From positions 36,531-100,530 of the forward strand of contig BDIU01000193.1 of the NCBI GenBank assembly GCA_002118135.1: 64,000 bases of DNA, written 5' to 3'. The position numbers and the translations under genes were made by a program. Every line of letters starts with the position of its first letter. The first letter of the stretch is position 1. A model generated the notes under the pieces. That model did not search any database. It had not been told where the DNA came from and saw only the letters and a list, made by a program, of their open reading frames with translations. Shown in pieces: positions 22,081 to 33,191 of this stretch. The stretch comes from Trebouxia sp. TZW2008 (taxonomy: Eukaryota > Chlorophyta > Trebouxiophyceae > Trebouxiales > Trebouxiaceae).

Positions 22081-24404
22081 ATGGCTCAGCTTCTTCGACA
22101 GAAGTTGCCAACGCAACCGTTGGCACTGGTGCTGCTACTAGCCGTTGCATGCGCAGCGGTCTTGCTACTGTTGAGGTCTAGTAACAGCGCCCTCGTCACT
22201 ACTACTGCATCAAGTAAGGCTAGCTCGATATACAGCAGGCGTAGGGATATCAGTTCAACCGAAAACTCAGGGAACAGTACTATTTCCGCGCCGCAATTGT
22301 TGGCATTTGTTGGCATCTTCACCGCCTCAAAGCCCGAAAGGAGGCGTGTGGTCCGAAACACATGGATGCCGTCGACCCCTGCAGACTTACTGAAGTACGA
22401 ACGCTGAAAGACCCGCAGCAGCAGCAATTCGTTTCTGCAATCATTGTTGTTGAGCTTCTTGCAGATTTGAGGCTGACACCAGAGTCAGATTGCGATTTGT
22501 CGTTGGCCAGCTTCAAGACAATGAAGCACAGGCTGCCCTAGAGCAGGAAGCAGCTGTCTCCCAGGACTTTGAAGTTCTTGAGGTGCAAGAAACATATGAA
22601 AATTTGGTATTGAAGGTATCAACATCTTGAATGAGTTGTGATTGTAGTGCACATGTTCTACCCAGTAATCAGCACAAAGCTGTACCCACCTTAGGTCGTT
22701 TGCTATTCTGTCTGAATGCAACTCACCACCATGACAGTTGTCGACCACCTCTTTCAAGCCATAGTGCTGGACATGATGGCTTGCTACTGTACAGACATCT
22801 TGGAATGCATTTAGAACAGCTCTGTATCTAATCATAGTTTGTGGCGGTCTTGCCTGCAGGCTTATGCCTTCTTTCAGCATGTGCAAGCGAGATACAACCC
22901 TGCCTTCATCGTCAAGACAGATGATGATTTGTACATCAGGTTGGTCAGCATCTTGCTGCTTCTGCTGCCTGCACAGCGCCAATGTTGTCTGGGCCGTCTG
23001 CCCATATGGAAACACTGCAAATGTTGTCAAGTATGATTCTCACAGTAAGATTTGATGCCCTTCATAGACACTGCACGGCATATCTGTATGAACAGCTTCT
23101 GTGCATTGTGTAAACGCAAGTGTGCTTGCTCGCTTGCGCGTTCGTCCAAGCATGCCCGAATATCTGACTGTTCTGCATTGCGCTTGCAGACCTTAGCAGT
23201 ATATCTCTGTGAACAATTTCTGTATGTTGTCAGCCACATGTGGGTAACGTCTGTGCTCGCTTGCCTGTTTATGCTGACCTTTGCCGACATCTGACTCTTC
23301 TGCTTGCTTGCTTACAACAACGTGCTTACAAGCCCAAGCAGTGTAACTCTGTGAAGAACTTCTGTGCGTTGTCAGGCACAGGTTCAGCAGAGTCTATTTG
23401 CTTGCCTGTTTGCGCTGGCCTTCACAGGCATCTGACTCTTTCACAATGTGCTTACAGACCCGACAGATTGGCACAAGCAATTCCCCAATGGCAGGTGCGT
23501 AATAGCGGCTACGTTGGCGTCATGCGAGCCGGCACTGAAGCACATGACATGACATACAGCCCTTGGTACGAACCTCTGGGCGTCCTCCACAATAACAAGT
23601 ATTACATGTATGCCAGTGGCGGCATGTATGCCTTGTCAGCAAAAGCCGCACATTTACTCACCCAGACGCCCTTCAGCGAACGGCGTTTGGCTGGAGGGGG
23701 TGAAGATGCCTCAATGGGGCTCTGGGTGTTGGGCTACAACATTCAGTACTTGGACGATAGGAGACTCGGAGTGTATTATGATGAAGTGACCTGCCCAGAG
23801 AACTTCATTGGTGAGCAGCTTACATCAACACAGTGTGATTGACAGTCCTTACTTGTATGGCAGAAGGCCCTCGTACCTCCTGTACAGAGCTTTCACACTT
23901 GCAGAACCTGTTGTTGTTGTGCATCTTGTCCCAGAGTGGTATACTGCTTAATCTGCAATCCAGTGACTTTTTCCTAAAGTGTGGACGTGCCTCAGGGTCT
24001 TGCGTGATTTGCTTGTCATTCCAGTGGTTCAGATGCCGCGTTTGCTGTGCATTGTATGGCACTCATGTGCATCATGTGCAAGCCGTTTGGTACAATGTTG
24101 AGGTTTGCAATGTGCACATGATGCATTGCCTGACCCCAACAGCATAGTCCATGATTTGCATGTCAGTACTCACAATGTCTGCATACTTACACAGGTGCTG
24201 CTTTCTGATGCAGTGCTTACTGGGACTTGCAATGGTCTGTGTGATGCTGAAACCACGATTGCAAAGCTGCATGCAGACGCCAATTGCACAGCAGTCCTCC
24301 CTACGGAGCTTTCCATGATGGAGCCAATGTATGACTTCGGTCCAGTGGGCTGTATCCAACTTGATGACAATGGCAACGTCAACAAAAGCTTATGCAACAC
24401 ATAA
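22081..24404 (+). CDS. GT31 beta-galactosyltransferase-like protein, Golgi type II
   Basis: Exons 22,081-22,394; 22,465-22,615; 22,860-22,939; 23,458-23,810; 24,214-24,404 give 362 aa with consistent phases and a TAA stop. After a short basic N-terminus there is one hydrophobic anchor (about residues 13-32), as in Golgi type II transferases. GT31 landmarks follow: FTASKPERRRVVRNTWMPS, the metal-binding KTDDDLYI (DDD), ASGGMYALS, and the catalytic-acid region GGGEDASMGLWVLGYNIQYL ending in DDRR. A roughly 60-residue Cys-containing C-terminal extension is unusual. The last acceptor was chosen for phase; an alternative AG 18 nt upstream would hit a stop. A likely role is adding galactose to wall glycoproteins, but the linkage is unknown. 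Intron 3 is built of tandem repeats. Confidence 0.88.
23070..23457 (+). repeat. Tandem repeat of about 120-140 bp filling GT31 intron 3
   Basis: Three units start at about 23,075, 23,196 and 23,338 (shared core CTGTGAA or CTGTATGAA, then TTCTGTG(C/T)(A/G)TTGT). The later units include copies of the CTT(A/G)CAAG or CTTGCAG acceptor and the first bases of exon 4 (ACC, then GCAG). The repeat therefore spans the intron-exon junction. Confidence 0.7.
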
Positions 24405-26322
24405 ATCATGAAGGTCTGCCAGCAGGAGCAGGGGAGCCACCAAAATTGTACACCCACACAAATTGGCACAATGTTGATGTATTTCTGGGGCAGCGCACAT
24501 GAATTGCCCTGAAGCCGCCACAAAACTGTGCACATCATGTGGGCCACCCCCCAACACCCCCCCAACCCCAAGCAGTATTCCCAAAACACTCTGAGCTGCA
24601 GTGCTTAGACCTTTGCAGCAGGCCAAGTATGCCAATATAGAAACGAAAGAAGTACTTCTGTACACGTACTGACTATGCAGCTGCGCTGCTTCAAAAACTG
24701 AAATACTAGAACAGATACTTGCAGTTTCTGCAGACAGCTTGAAAGCAACATTACGGCGTTTCAGAACAGAACGGCCTGTGAACCTAACAGCAAGCAAGGC
24801 GAAGTCTGCGTGACTTGTGTTGATGTTCGACAAGGGGAACAAGCTGTTTGCAAAGTGGCTCAGTTTTGGTGGCAAGACCGGAAGCTCCAGAACTCCTGTG
24901 TGTCCAAGATGTGTGACAGGTGCAATTGCACCCCCGTGTCCAAGCTGGTGACACGTGTTCAATTCTACCAAAAGGAAATCAGCACAGCCACCAGCTTGAC
25001 GCCTCAATCACCAGCAGCGTACAGGTGTATGTCTTGCACAGCTCAGCAGGGATACACAGATGAAATTTTGATTCAATCAAACAATGACAGTGATCATTGT
25101 TTGTAAATGTGCTTGAAGTTTTGACAATGAGTACTGTTTTTACCGATATTTTTCTGCGAGTTGCATGTATACACCGCTGGCTGTTACTGTGCATCTGACT
25201 AGCATCCAAGAAAGAGCTGGTAGTGATGACAATGCCAATGATGACGAAAAAATGGCGCAAGCTTGATACTCATCAAAACACAGTTGGGTTTAGATAGGAC
25301 AGAATTGTTTACTTGACTCAGTAGCATGCATGTTGTGTAAATACATAAGTTGAGACATCAACAGTGTTGGCATGATACCTTCACCACATCATAACATTGC
25401 TCCATGTTGCAGCGTCTCCGCCATACAGGTCGCAATTAGTCGTTTGCTCTGATGCATGATGCCAACAAAAGGCTGCAATCCAATACATGCTTGCAGCCGT
25501 TTGAGAATTTGGCACCTTACCATCTAGCTAGCAATGCCTTTAACCTCACCACGCGCTCTGTAGCAATGCCCCTCAAAGGTGATGTGTCAGAATAGCATAG
25601 CCATATAGCACAAAAGAGTGACGTTTTGAGCCAAGGGAGCGTCTTCACATCATAATCATTGCTTTTCACTTATGTTGTCCATACAAAAGGCGTGTAATGA
25701 AAGCTGTAGGTAATGTGGCCAAAATTTGGACTGTCTGAGTCAGACATTACGCAGTCGGCAATTATGACACGGGGTCTGCAGCTATGTACTTGATGGATTA
25801 CCAACTGTACTACTGCAAAATGCTAATGACAGCTTGACATCAAATGGTGTGAAAAGCACAGGTTGATGCGCATAGCCAATCAGCCTCGTGATTGGAGTAT
25901 CAGCACAGCATGTGGCAACCCTAATACATAGCACAACAGCAGAAACGTGATGACTGCAGACAGTTCATCTGACAGTTGTCAGTTGTGCTTGTTGGTGCAC
26001 GTACAGTATGCAGATTGAATAGAATCAGAATGCTGAGGAGCAGTGAGCCATACATCTTACTACTTAAGCTTAGCTAATTACAAGCTTTCAAACGTGAGAT
26101 GCTGCTGGTTCAACCACATGTACATATCAACCGCATGTACATTGAAACGCTTGTCAAAATATAGAAAGATGCAGTGCTGGAAATGTCTGCAGTTATCCTA
26201 ATGATATCACTTAATAAACTGAGCCTTGATTGAACAAAAAGCTAAAAACCTGCTTTCTACACATGATTGAATATCATGGTGCTCGTGTTTTTGGTGGAGG
26301 GTGCTGCCACTGTGAGTGGCGC
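24405..26322. other. Gene-free stretch between GT31 and the first GPI-protein gene
   Basis: It holds the converging 3' ends of both genes. No splice-consistent coding chain was seen, and from 25,261 to 26,300 there is almost no open frame at all. A 13-bp inverted repeat (TGCATCATGTGCA and its complement) lies just before, at about 24,068-24,124. A C-rich run is at about 24,545-24,570. A TGTAA algal polyadenylation-type word occurs at 25,102, far from the GT31 stop. Confidence 0.5.
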
Positions 26323-27718
26323 TCAGCGTACAAGTAACAGAGTCATAAAGGCTAGAGCCAGGCCCATCAAGCTCAGGGAAAGCCCACTAGCTCCACCTGC
26401 AATTAAGTTTCACATGTTAGCAATCACGCTGATTCAAGCATGATAGTTGACTTTGTGATCAAGTTTGTACATCAACACACCAGCAATTGCAGTACTTGAC
26501 GTATGAGCAGCAACTCTTGAGGCATGCTCAATAAAGAGTGATCAGGTGAAATATGTACAAGCACATAATGGTGGTGGTTATCCTGGCGGCAACTGTTGCA
26601 AAGCAAACATTTGTAACGCACATGACCATGTCATGACCGATCTCCGATATGCATAACAAAGCAGGTGCTTACTTGGGTTAGGTGCAGTGGTGTCCATGAT
26701 GGTGCTTGTGTTGACCGTCACCATTGAACCATATGTTGATCCATAAATAGACTGGACGTTGCTGGTAAGAGCAGCCTTGTAGGCGCTTGCAGAAGCGTTC
26801 TGTCCGTTCAAAAACGCAACAGTGGTGTCAAATACCACAGAGCCTGACTTTACGTTGCTGACATCAACTGTCACAGGCCCCGCAAACTTTTCGATGTTCC
26901 CCTCCGATGTCTTTTCAAACTGCACACAAAAGGGTTTTCTCAGCTTGCGTGCAAGCAGCGTTGCTCAATGCAACTTTTTAGCTAGTGCAGCATGCATGAA
27001 GCTTCCACAATGAAAATCTCACCTTTGTTTGTTCGCTCTGGTTGAAGCTGGCAACAGTGTAGTCAGTGAGTGTCTGCGACACTGTCACTGCAGGCACGTT
27101 CTTGGCAGACGAAGTGGTGGCATTTGTGGCTGCAGGGTTTGGTGATGGGGATGCCTGTATCAAACAGCAGTTCATCGTTTTTCATGCCTTTCAAGCGCTG
27201 ACACTTTGGTCTTAGGGGATGTCATGGCTGTCGTACCTCTTGAGGAGATGGCGAGAACTCTTCAGGAGAAGGTGAAACCTCTTCAAAAGAAGGTGAGACA
27301 TCCCCGTCAGCAGGAACATTTGCCGCGGCCGGGGTTGGGGCAGTCGCGGTAGATGGAGCCGGAGCAGGTGCCACTGCCAACAATCCACGTCCGATTTTGT
27401 CACCTGCGGCATGGTGGGAACTTTGTGAGCAACGTAAAAAGTTGTCGATTGCCTGGTGTCACGTTGCCAGGCCTAGAGTCGTTGATCAGCTGCAACATGC
27501 TTTGTCAAACGCACTGAAATTGCCGCTCAGGGCAAATCTTGCGACATACCTTGCTCGGCACCTTGGCAGTGGGATACGGCCTACATTGCACAGTGGGCAT
27601 CAGCGAGGTATCAGCACTTCGATCAGTACTAAATTCAAGCTGAGCAAGTCAAGACGTCGTAAGCACAAGGTGAGAAGCTTACCAGCAGACACAAGATCAC
27701 AACTATGTTTTTCTTCAT
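26323..27718 (-). CDS. Secreted GPI-anchored protein with one SEA-like domain
   Basis: Exons 27,718-27,683; 27,580-27,550; 27,403-27,237; 27,154-27,023; 26,919-26,673; 26,396-26,323 give 228 aa, all phases consistent. Residues 1-22 form a signal peptide (MKKNIVVILCLL plus the 31-nt mini-exon AVSHCQGAEQ). An AGP-like segment follows (APAPAPSTATAPTP, then repeated SPSPEE-type acidic motifs). Next comes a roughly 110-residue domain with SFNQSEQ, NIEKFAGPVTVDV, SGSVVFDTTVAFLNG and QSIYGSTYG. The strand/helix pattern and the GSVV motif resemble SEA domains of mucins; this fold call is inference. The C-terminus SGASGLSLSLMGLALAFMTL ends in a hydrophobic tail typical of GPI attachment. Function unknown; probably a wall or surface protein. 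It is an inverted paralogue of the gene at 33.2-37.0 kb. Confidence 0.82.
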
Positions 27719-28891
27719 TGCTGTCGTGGAGAGGAGCGCCGTGTACAAGTCAACCGGGGGACGCAGTGTACGAGCTTGGCTTTTTAAAAGTTGGAACCGT
27801 CAGATTGTGGTATTTGAAGTCTGGCACCGGCCAGCGAATTTGTCTTCTTCATCTTGAAGCGGGCTCCCCGTCGAGGGTCAGCTGCGGCCCTTTCAGTTTG
27901 TGTTTTCCTTATTACATCTCTTTTGGGTACCGCGTTGCATGTTCTGTCAGAGATGTCACTCGGGTACATCCTGACCAAAGCTCCCCCTTTTGGGGTTTCA
28001 GTCAGCACTGCTGACTCACGCGAACTTCAATGATTGCCAACCTGCACACACACACACACACAAGACAGCTTCAGCTCAGGCTCTACCTCAGAACAGATGC
28101 AGCAGCATCGGAAGCAACTGTACATTATATGCTCTGTGCGCAATTGTGCAGGGTTAGCATTGGCTTAGGTGTAAGTTGTGTCACCAATAGTCTTATGCCA
28201 AAGGACCATTGAGTCCCAAGTTGAGTACCTGCTGGCTGCATGAATGCTGTGCGCACGCTGCTCAAACATGAGAAGTGCATGCACACTTTTGCTGCGTTTG
28301 CTCATGAATCGATTGGCAGAGGACACCCACACTCAAGTGCCGCGCTCAGCAAAGCCTGAGTCAAACTGACTCTCCAAAAGTAGTGTCTGCAAGCTGTGAC
28401 ACGAACATGCAGATTGCAAGTAACGACAGCAAACATGCATGAGGACATTGCTGTGTATCAGTTGCTCCCTATAGCAAGGCAGCTCCAAGTGTGTCATACA
28501 GTCAAAGGATGTGAATTCTGTTACTTCTGTTCCCTGCCACAGTGGGTCAACAGCGTTTTTGCTCAGGGCTATGCAAGCAATATCCCCTCCTGCGCCCTTT
28601 CAAAGTGGTATGCACAGAAATATACGGCACTACCTACTGCTGCCTGAGATGTACATGTGATGATAAGCAAGCTGTGTTCTACTAGTCTACATGCCAAGAA
28701 TCTGCAAAATGAGAGGAAATCTCAAAACTAGCCTCAAGCATGTTGTCCACAAGTGTACATGTAGTTCTGGTCTTTGCAAGTCAAGACAGTCCAAGTCAGG
28801 CTCTCAATCAACACTTTTAGTTTCTGTGTAGCTATTGTGCAAATCAGCTTCGCCTGGTACAAATCACGTTGTTGTAAGTCGCAGTCACAAT
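27719..28891. other. Spacer without a supported gene
   Basis: It should contain the promoter of the leftward GPI-protein gene. Only isolated short frames are present, including an ATG-started 69-codon frame beginning MHEDIAVYQL at about 28,438, with nothing else to support them. A short (CA)n run lies at about 28,046-28,061. Confidence 0.4.
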
Positions 28892-30470
28892 TCAGATGTC
28901 CTCTTTGGTGGTGGCAGGTCCAATGCTTGAGTTTTGCGGTTCAGGGGTTGGAGTGACTCCAGGGAGCAGGTTCTGACGCACCTGCAGTGTTACGCACACA
29001 GCTTGATACATCAAGCTTGCACTTATCAAGCATATGCTGGCTACAGGAGCTGTAGCTTGCAGTCATGATAAATGTCTCCCGTGCATGTGACATGGACTGG
29101 TGGCAGTGTTAGGTCGATGTACTGGGGACGCCCTTCAGTACGCCAGATAGGGCCAAAAGTCATACCTGAATGTTTGCAATGGGCTGTCGCTGTTGCTTCC
29201 TTGTGCCTAGCTGTTCAACCTGGTCTTCTACCAGTTGTTGGAAGCTTTTGACAGCTACTTTAGCTTGCCCCAGGTCGTCAATCAGCTCAGAGATAGCATC
29301 AATGTCGACACCCTTCTGCTCTCTACAGTCTCATTTGTTGCAGCCTCAAGTACTAGCCGAGCGATGTCACCAACATTGACTGCACTGTCAGTGGCAGCTT
29401 TGATGCGATTTTGCACCAAAGCCAACTTCAGCTGTAGCTGTTTCTTGCTGGCGATGACCACTCCAGTTGTCTGCAGGCGCTGACTCACGGCATGCTGCAT
29501 ACGAAGGGGCTTATCAGCTGCAGACAAGTCTTGAACTTTTGCTCAGTCTTGTGCAGTTTGCCCATGCTTATGAGCATACAGTGCAGAGTATATTCTGCAA
29601 GGTTGCCAAAGAAGCTCATGGCTTGCAAGCTGATAGCTTGGGCTGGTGAAAGTGTATCAAGCAAAAACTCTGACCAAATCATGAGATGCAGTGTTGTGTT
29701 ACCTTGAGTCGGCCGTACTGCTTAGAATACTCAGATCCAAGGCCAAACATGACAAGCCCTGGGGTAGTTGCAGCAAGGGCGATGCCACCAGTTGCTGCAA
29801 ACCCAAAGCCCAAGAAAGGTGCTATGACACAACCCAGCAGAAAAGCTCCAATGTAAAACATGGATCCAGCCAAGGCCAGAGCAGAGTACAATCTTTCAAC
29901 AGCTGCATTCTTCTTCAGCATCGTCTGGTCTGAACAGCTGCTAGTTCCTCGAACTTGGCCCTAATCTGCTCGTCTTGAAGCTCTAGATTCAAACGCGCTA
30001 CAGCAAGCAGAATGCATTAAGCACAGATGCTGCTGAGTTTCAGTTCCACGCAATTGCTGGACTCGAACCACGTGCCTACCTCCTTAAGAGCCTGTTCCAA
30101 TGCGACTTTTCGCTGCTCGTTCTCAGGCTCGACAGCAAATTCTTGCAATTTTCGCCTTGATCACGATCGCATTCGTCTCACATGTCTTGATGCTAGAAAC
30201 AGTCTCCGCAAATAAGTGCAGCAGCTCCTCAACCCCGGTCACCCCGTCGTCTGCGCTGCAGTAAGAGACGCCCAGTGTCTGCAGTTGAGACACTATACAG
30301 TCGTTGGCGACTTGCTGCAGCCTACTAGCCTGTTCAAGGAGCATCCTTTGGTCATCTGTACTCAAAGGTTTTTCTGAGGCCAAGCGTGCGCAAGCTTCTT
30401 TCAACGCGGTGCGGTCGCAAGAAAACAAGCCTGATACATCGTAGGACAACGAGGGGGCATGAGCGGACAT
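28892..30470 (-). CDS. Coiled-coil protein with a central hydrophobic hairpin; frame breaks present
   Basis: I do not recognise the family. It starts MSAHAPSLSYDVSGLFSCDR (ATG at 30,470). A helical acidic N-terminal part follows (LLEQASRLQQVANDCIV). A segment with two strongly hydrophobic stretches comes next (FYIGAFLLGCVIAPFLGFGF and ATGGIALAATTPGLVMFGLG), then a long helical region (RIKAATDSAVNVGDIARLVL, then SELIDDLGQAKVAVKSFQQL). The terminal exon 28,981-28,892 reads VRQNLLPG to KEDI-stop. Two places do not join in frame with ordinary splicing: about 30,135, where KAKI must shift one base to reach QEFAVEPENEQRK, and about 29,930, where AAVQ must shift to MLKKNAAVE. It could be a young pseudogene, carry sequence errors, or have unusual mini-introns. 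The helical-hairpin-helical layout suggests a membrane-inserting protein, without further evidence. Confidence 0.45.
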
Positions 30471-33191
30471 GGCGATGTCTAAGACTATGAAGGCTTGCCG
30501 GGGGAAATGTGGTATCGTGGAAGGGCAGCGCGCGCACCGGATCAGCAATTAACCATTCGAGGCAACGGCGTAAAGGCCTAGGCAGCTTCCTAGAAGAAAC
30601 GAATTTTAGTAGTGAAGTGCCTCATCAGTAATGTGTGTCTAAAGCTGGGCCCGGCCACCAGAGCAGAAGGTATCCTCCCCACACCTCTAGTGGCCTCTCG
30701 TTGAAAAACCCTAATCCTGACCCCCCCACCCTCTTCTCATGTGCCGACAGCCCACATAGGCAGAAACAACAAATCTTTCTTCGTAGTCTTCCGTCTCTAC
30801 GGGCTCAGGTCCGTCAAACCGCAATTGTCAGGTAAGGTGGAGAAGCCGGTTTCAATAGCGTCGAGGGGTACTTTTGCTTTCCATGCTGCGGCAGAAAGGA
30901 GAACCCATTTCTTACGCCAACATCGCCTTCCAAGCGTGGTGAGCTGGCCATTTTTTCCTGAGTAGGGATGGCGCGCGTATTTTGCTTGTTTGCTATTGGC
31001 GAGGTGCAAATACAATAGCCGTTAGTGCCCTCGCTATACATCTATGACACGGTCCTAAGTGTCAGTTTCAGCAACTGTATCCTGTCGTATAGCTACAGTC
31101 AAGCTGAGTGCGCCGCGGTGCAGTTGCGTGGCGTGCCGAGACCTCACAAAATGCCAGTAGCACGATGGAGTCTGGTACTGATTTGAGGCTGCACAAAGGA
31201 ACAAAGCATAAGACGTATATGTGAAGGAGGCAGGCTTGTCTGATAGACATATTCAGCGGTGATAAACCCTGCCCAACCTATTGATAATCAGCAACACGAC
31301 TGTGTTCAGCTTTACAAGGGCATACCAGGCATCCATCAAACAAAGCATATATTCCGTTCACACTGTAAGACCCAAAAGCGCACCTTGGTCCTGCTACAGC
31401 AGGGCTGAATGCAGTCTTACAGCACATCTATGCTGCAATGATGCCTCTTGTGTCAACAAAGCAGCATAGAGCCAGCAAGAGCTTCTTGGCCAGGCAGCTG
31501 CATCAAGAAAGGCCTGCTGCAACAGTTTGTCGCCAGTACAGGCAGAGCCGGTGCAGTCAAGACACCTCTCTTTCTGCTTATGCCACATACATGCGCCAAG
31601 GGCTTTCAGGCACACTGTTGTGTCGAACAAAAAGCTGCATCAGACTCCAGATCTATGCCCTGTGAAATTGACTGCAAGTACAATGGTTGTGGTTGAATGC
31701 AGGAAAAAGCAAGTTTGGCATTGCATGGGCAATGTGAATGCAAAATTTGGAGGTATGCATTTGGCAGCAGCAGGATTCTGCACTCTTTGATCATGAAAAA
31801 CACCCCATCGCCCACTGTGTATTGCACCCCTGAAATTTAAACCCCAGCAAATGATGCCAACTGCCAGATCAGCAAACTGTCTCCGCACAAGTGTTACAAG
31901 ATCTTGCGTGCGAGCTTTCCTGCTTACTGTGGAGGCGGCGAGTCCAGCTGCAACTCATCCTTGCCCTGATGTGCCCTGCTTCAAATTCAGAGATTGGTCC
32001 AGGCCCTCAGAGGCAGGGTTTTGTGCATTCAAAAGTTGGTGTAAGTAACGAAGGCACTTTTGCCAAGGCACTTGATGACGTCCAGCGTTGTTGCAATGCA
32101 AGCTAAGCTTTTGGTGCTATTTTATTTTGCACTGCAAAAAGTATGCACGCAGCTCCCGATTTCTGCAAGAAGTTGCATGGGCTTATCAATATCGCCTCTT
32201 TCCATCCTGGCCAGCTTGTGTGCTTCGGCATGCCTTCAAATGTAGGTGCCTTCAAATGTAGGGACGACAATCACCTTAACAGGACATACACAACAGCATT
32301 GCTGGGATGACAGAGTCATGTCAATTCAGCACATATAAGTGCATGTTTCGGAATATTTCATGAGTGTTTCATGCTGTCAGAAGACGCAATGTGAAGAGGC
32401 AACGTCAGCAGATGTGAAAGCCTTTTGTGAAGAGGCGTTTTTACCATCTTGCTGCATTTTGGGGCATGGCAACAAGGTGCAAGCAAGAAGGCTTGGACCT
32501 TTTTTAACTCTAACTTGACTCAATCTGATTTGCTTGCAGCTTGGCGTTGGCAAGATCTTGTTACCACATGCATGCGTGCACATGCTTCGATGTTGTCATT
32601 GCAGCAGTGGTACACAACTGACACGTTCGCCTTAATGAGCGGTCTTGCTTTTGTGCCCGTCGATCACAGACGTGTGCGCAAATGCGTCGTAAAAAGCTTC
32701 TAGCATGAGCGGTTTTTGACCATATAGCGCCGACACATCAAAAGGAAATTGCGGCAGGGATCGCTCTCAACAGATTTCTCCAAAACCCCAACGCATCTCG
32801 GACGCGAAAATGTGAAAAGTCGCACCAGATTTGCACAGGCTCGCGGTAGCCCGCAGGCTTTTCAATCTTGAAGCTGTTTTGCAGTAACCTGACCGTCGAG
32901 TTGCAGGGCTGGAAGCTTCCGAACGGTGTGTAGATTCTAACGTGTAGGTACATCGTTACCGAAAAGGCTAAAAGTCGTCATTAGTCTTCCGGGGGGTCAC
33001 AGAACAGCTCGACCCCCCCACCCCCCTTCCTTCGTCCCCAACTTGTAAGCTTCAAACGATTATGTAAAGATTCTGCTTCTCAAAGTACCGTTTCATGAAC
33101 GCAACGGGCAAAAACAGCTAGGCTCGCCAACTACGCGCGACGCACACCACAGCGGGACATTCCTGCCAACATCAGGGCATCAACCATAGGA
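30471..33191. other. Stretch without a supported gene
   Basis: Contains C-rich runs near 30,719-30,730 and 33,012-33,030 and many short frames on both strands with no consistent exon chain. The last few hundred bases should be the promoter of the 33.2 kb gene. Confidence 0.4.

Noticed and set aside
24390..25007. 205-codon minus-strand frame downstream of the GT31 gene
   Set aside because: Covers the GT31 3' end in antisense and a C-rich run; no motif, and the plus-strand gene is firm.
30040..30070. Exact B-box-like GGTTCGAGTCC on the minus strand, suggesting a tRNA
   Set aside because: No matching A box, cloverleaf stems or acceptor stem could be formed around it.
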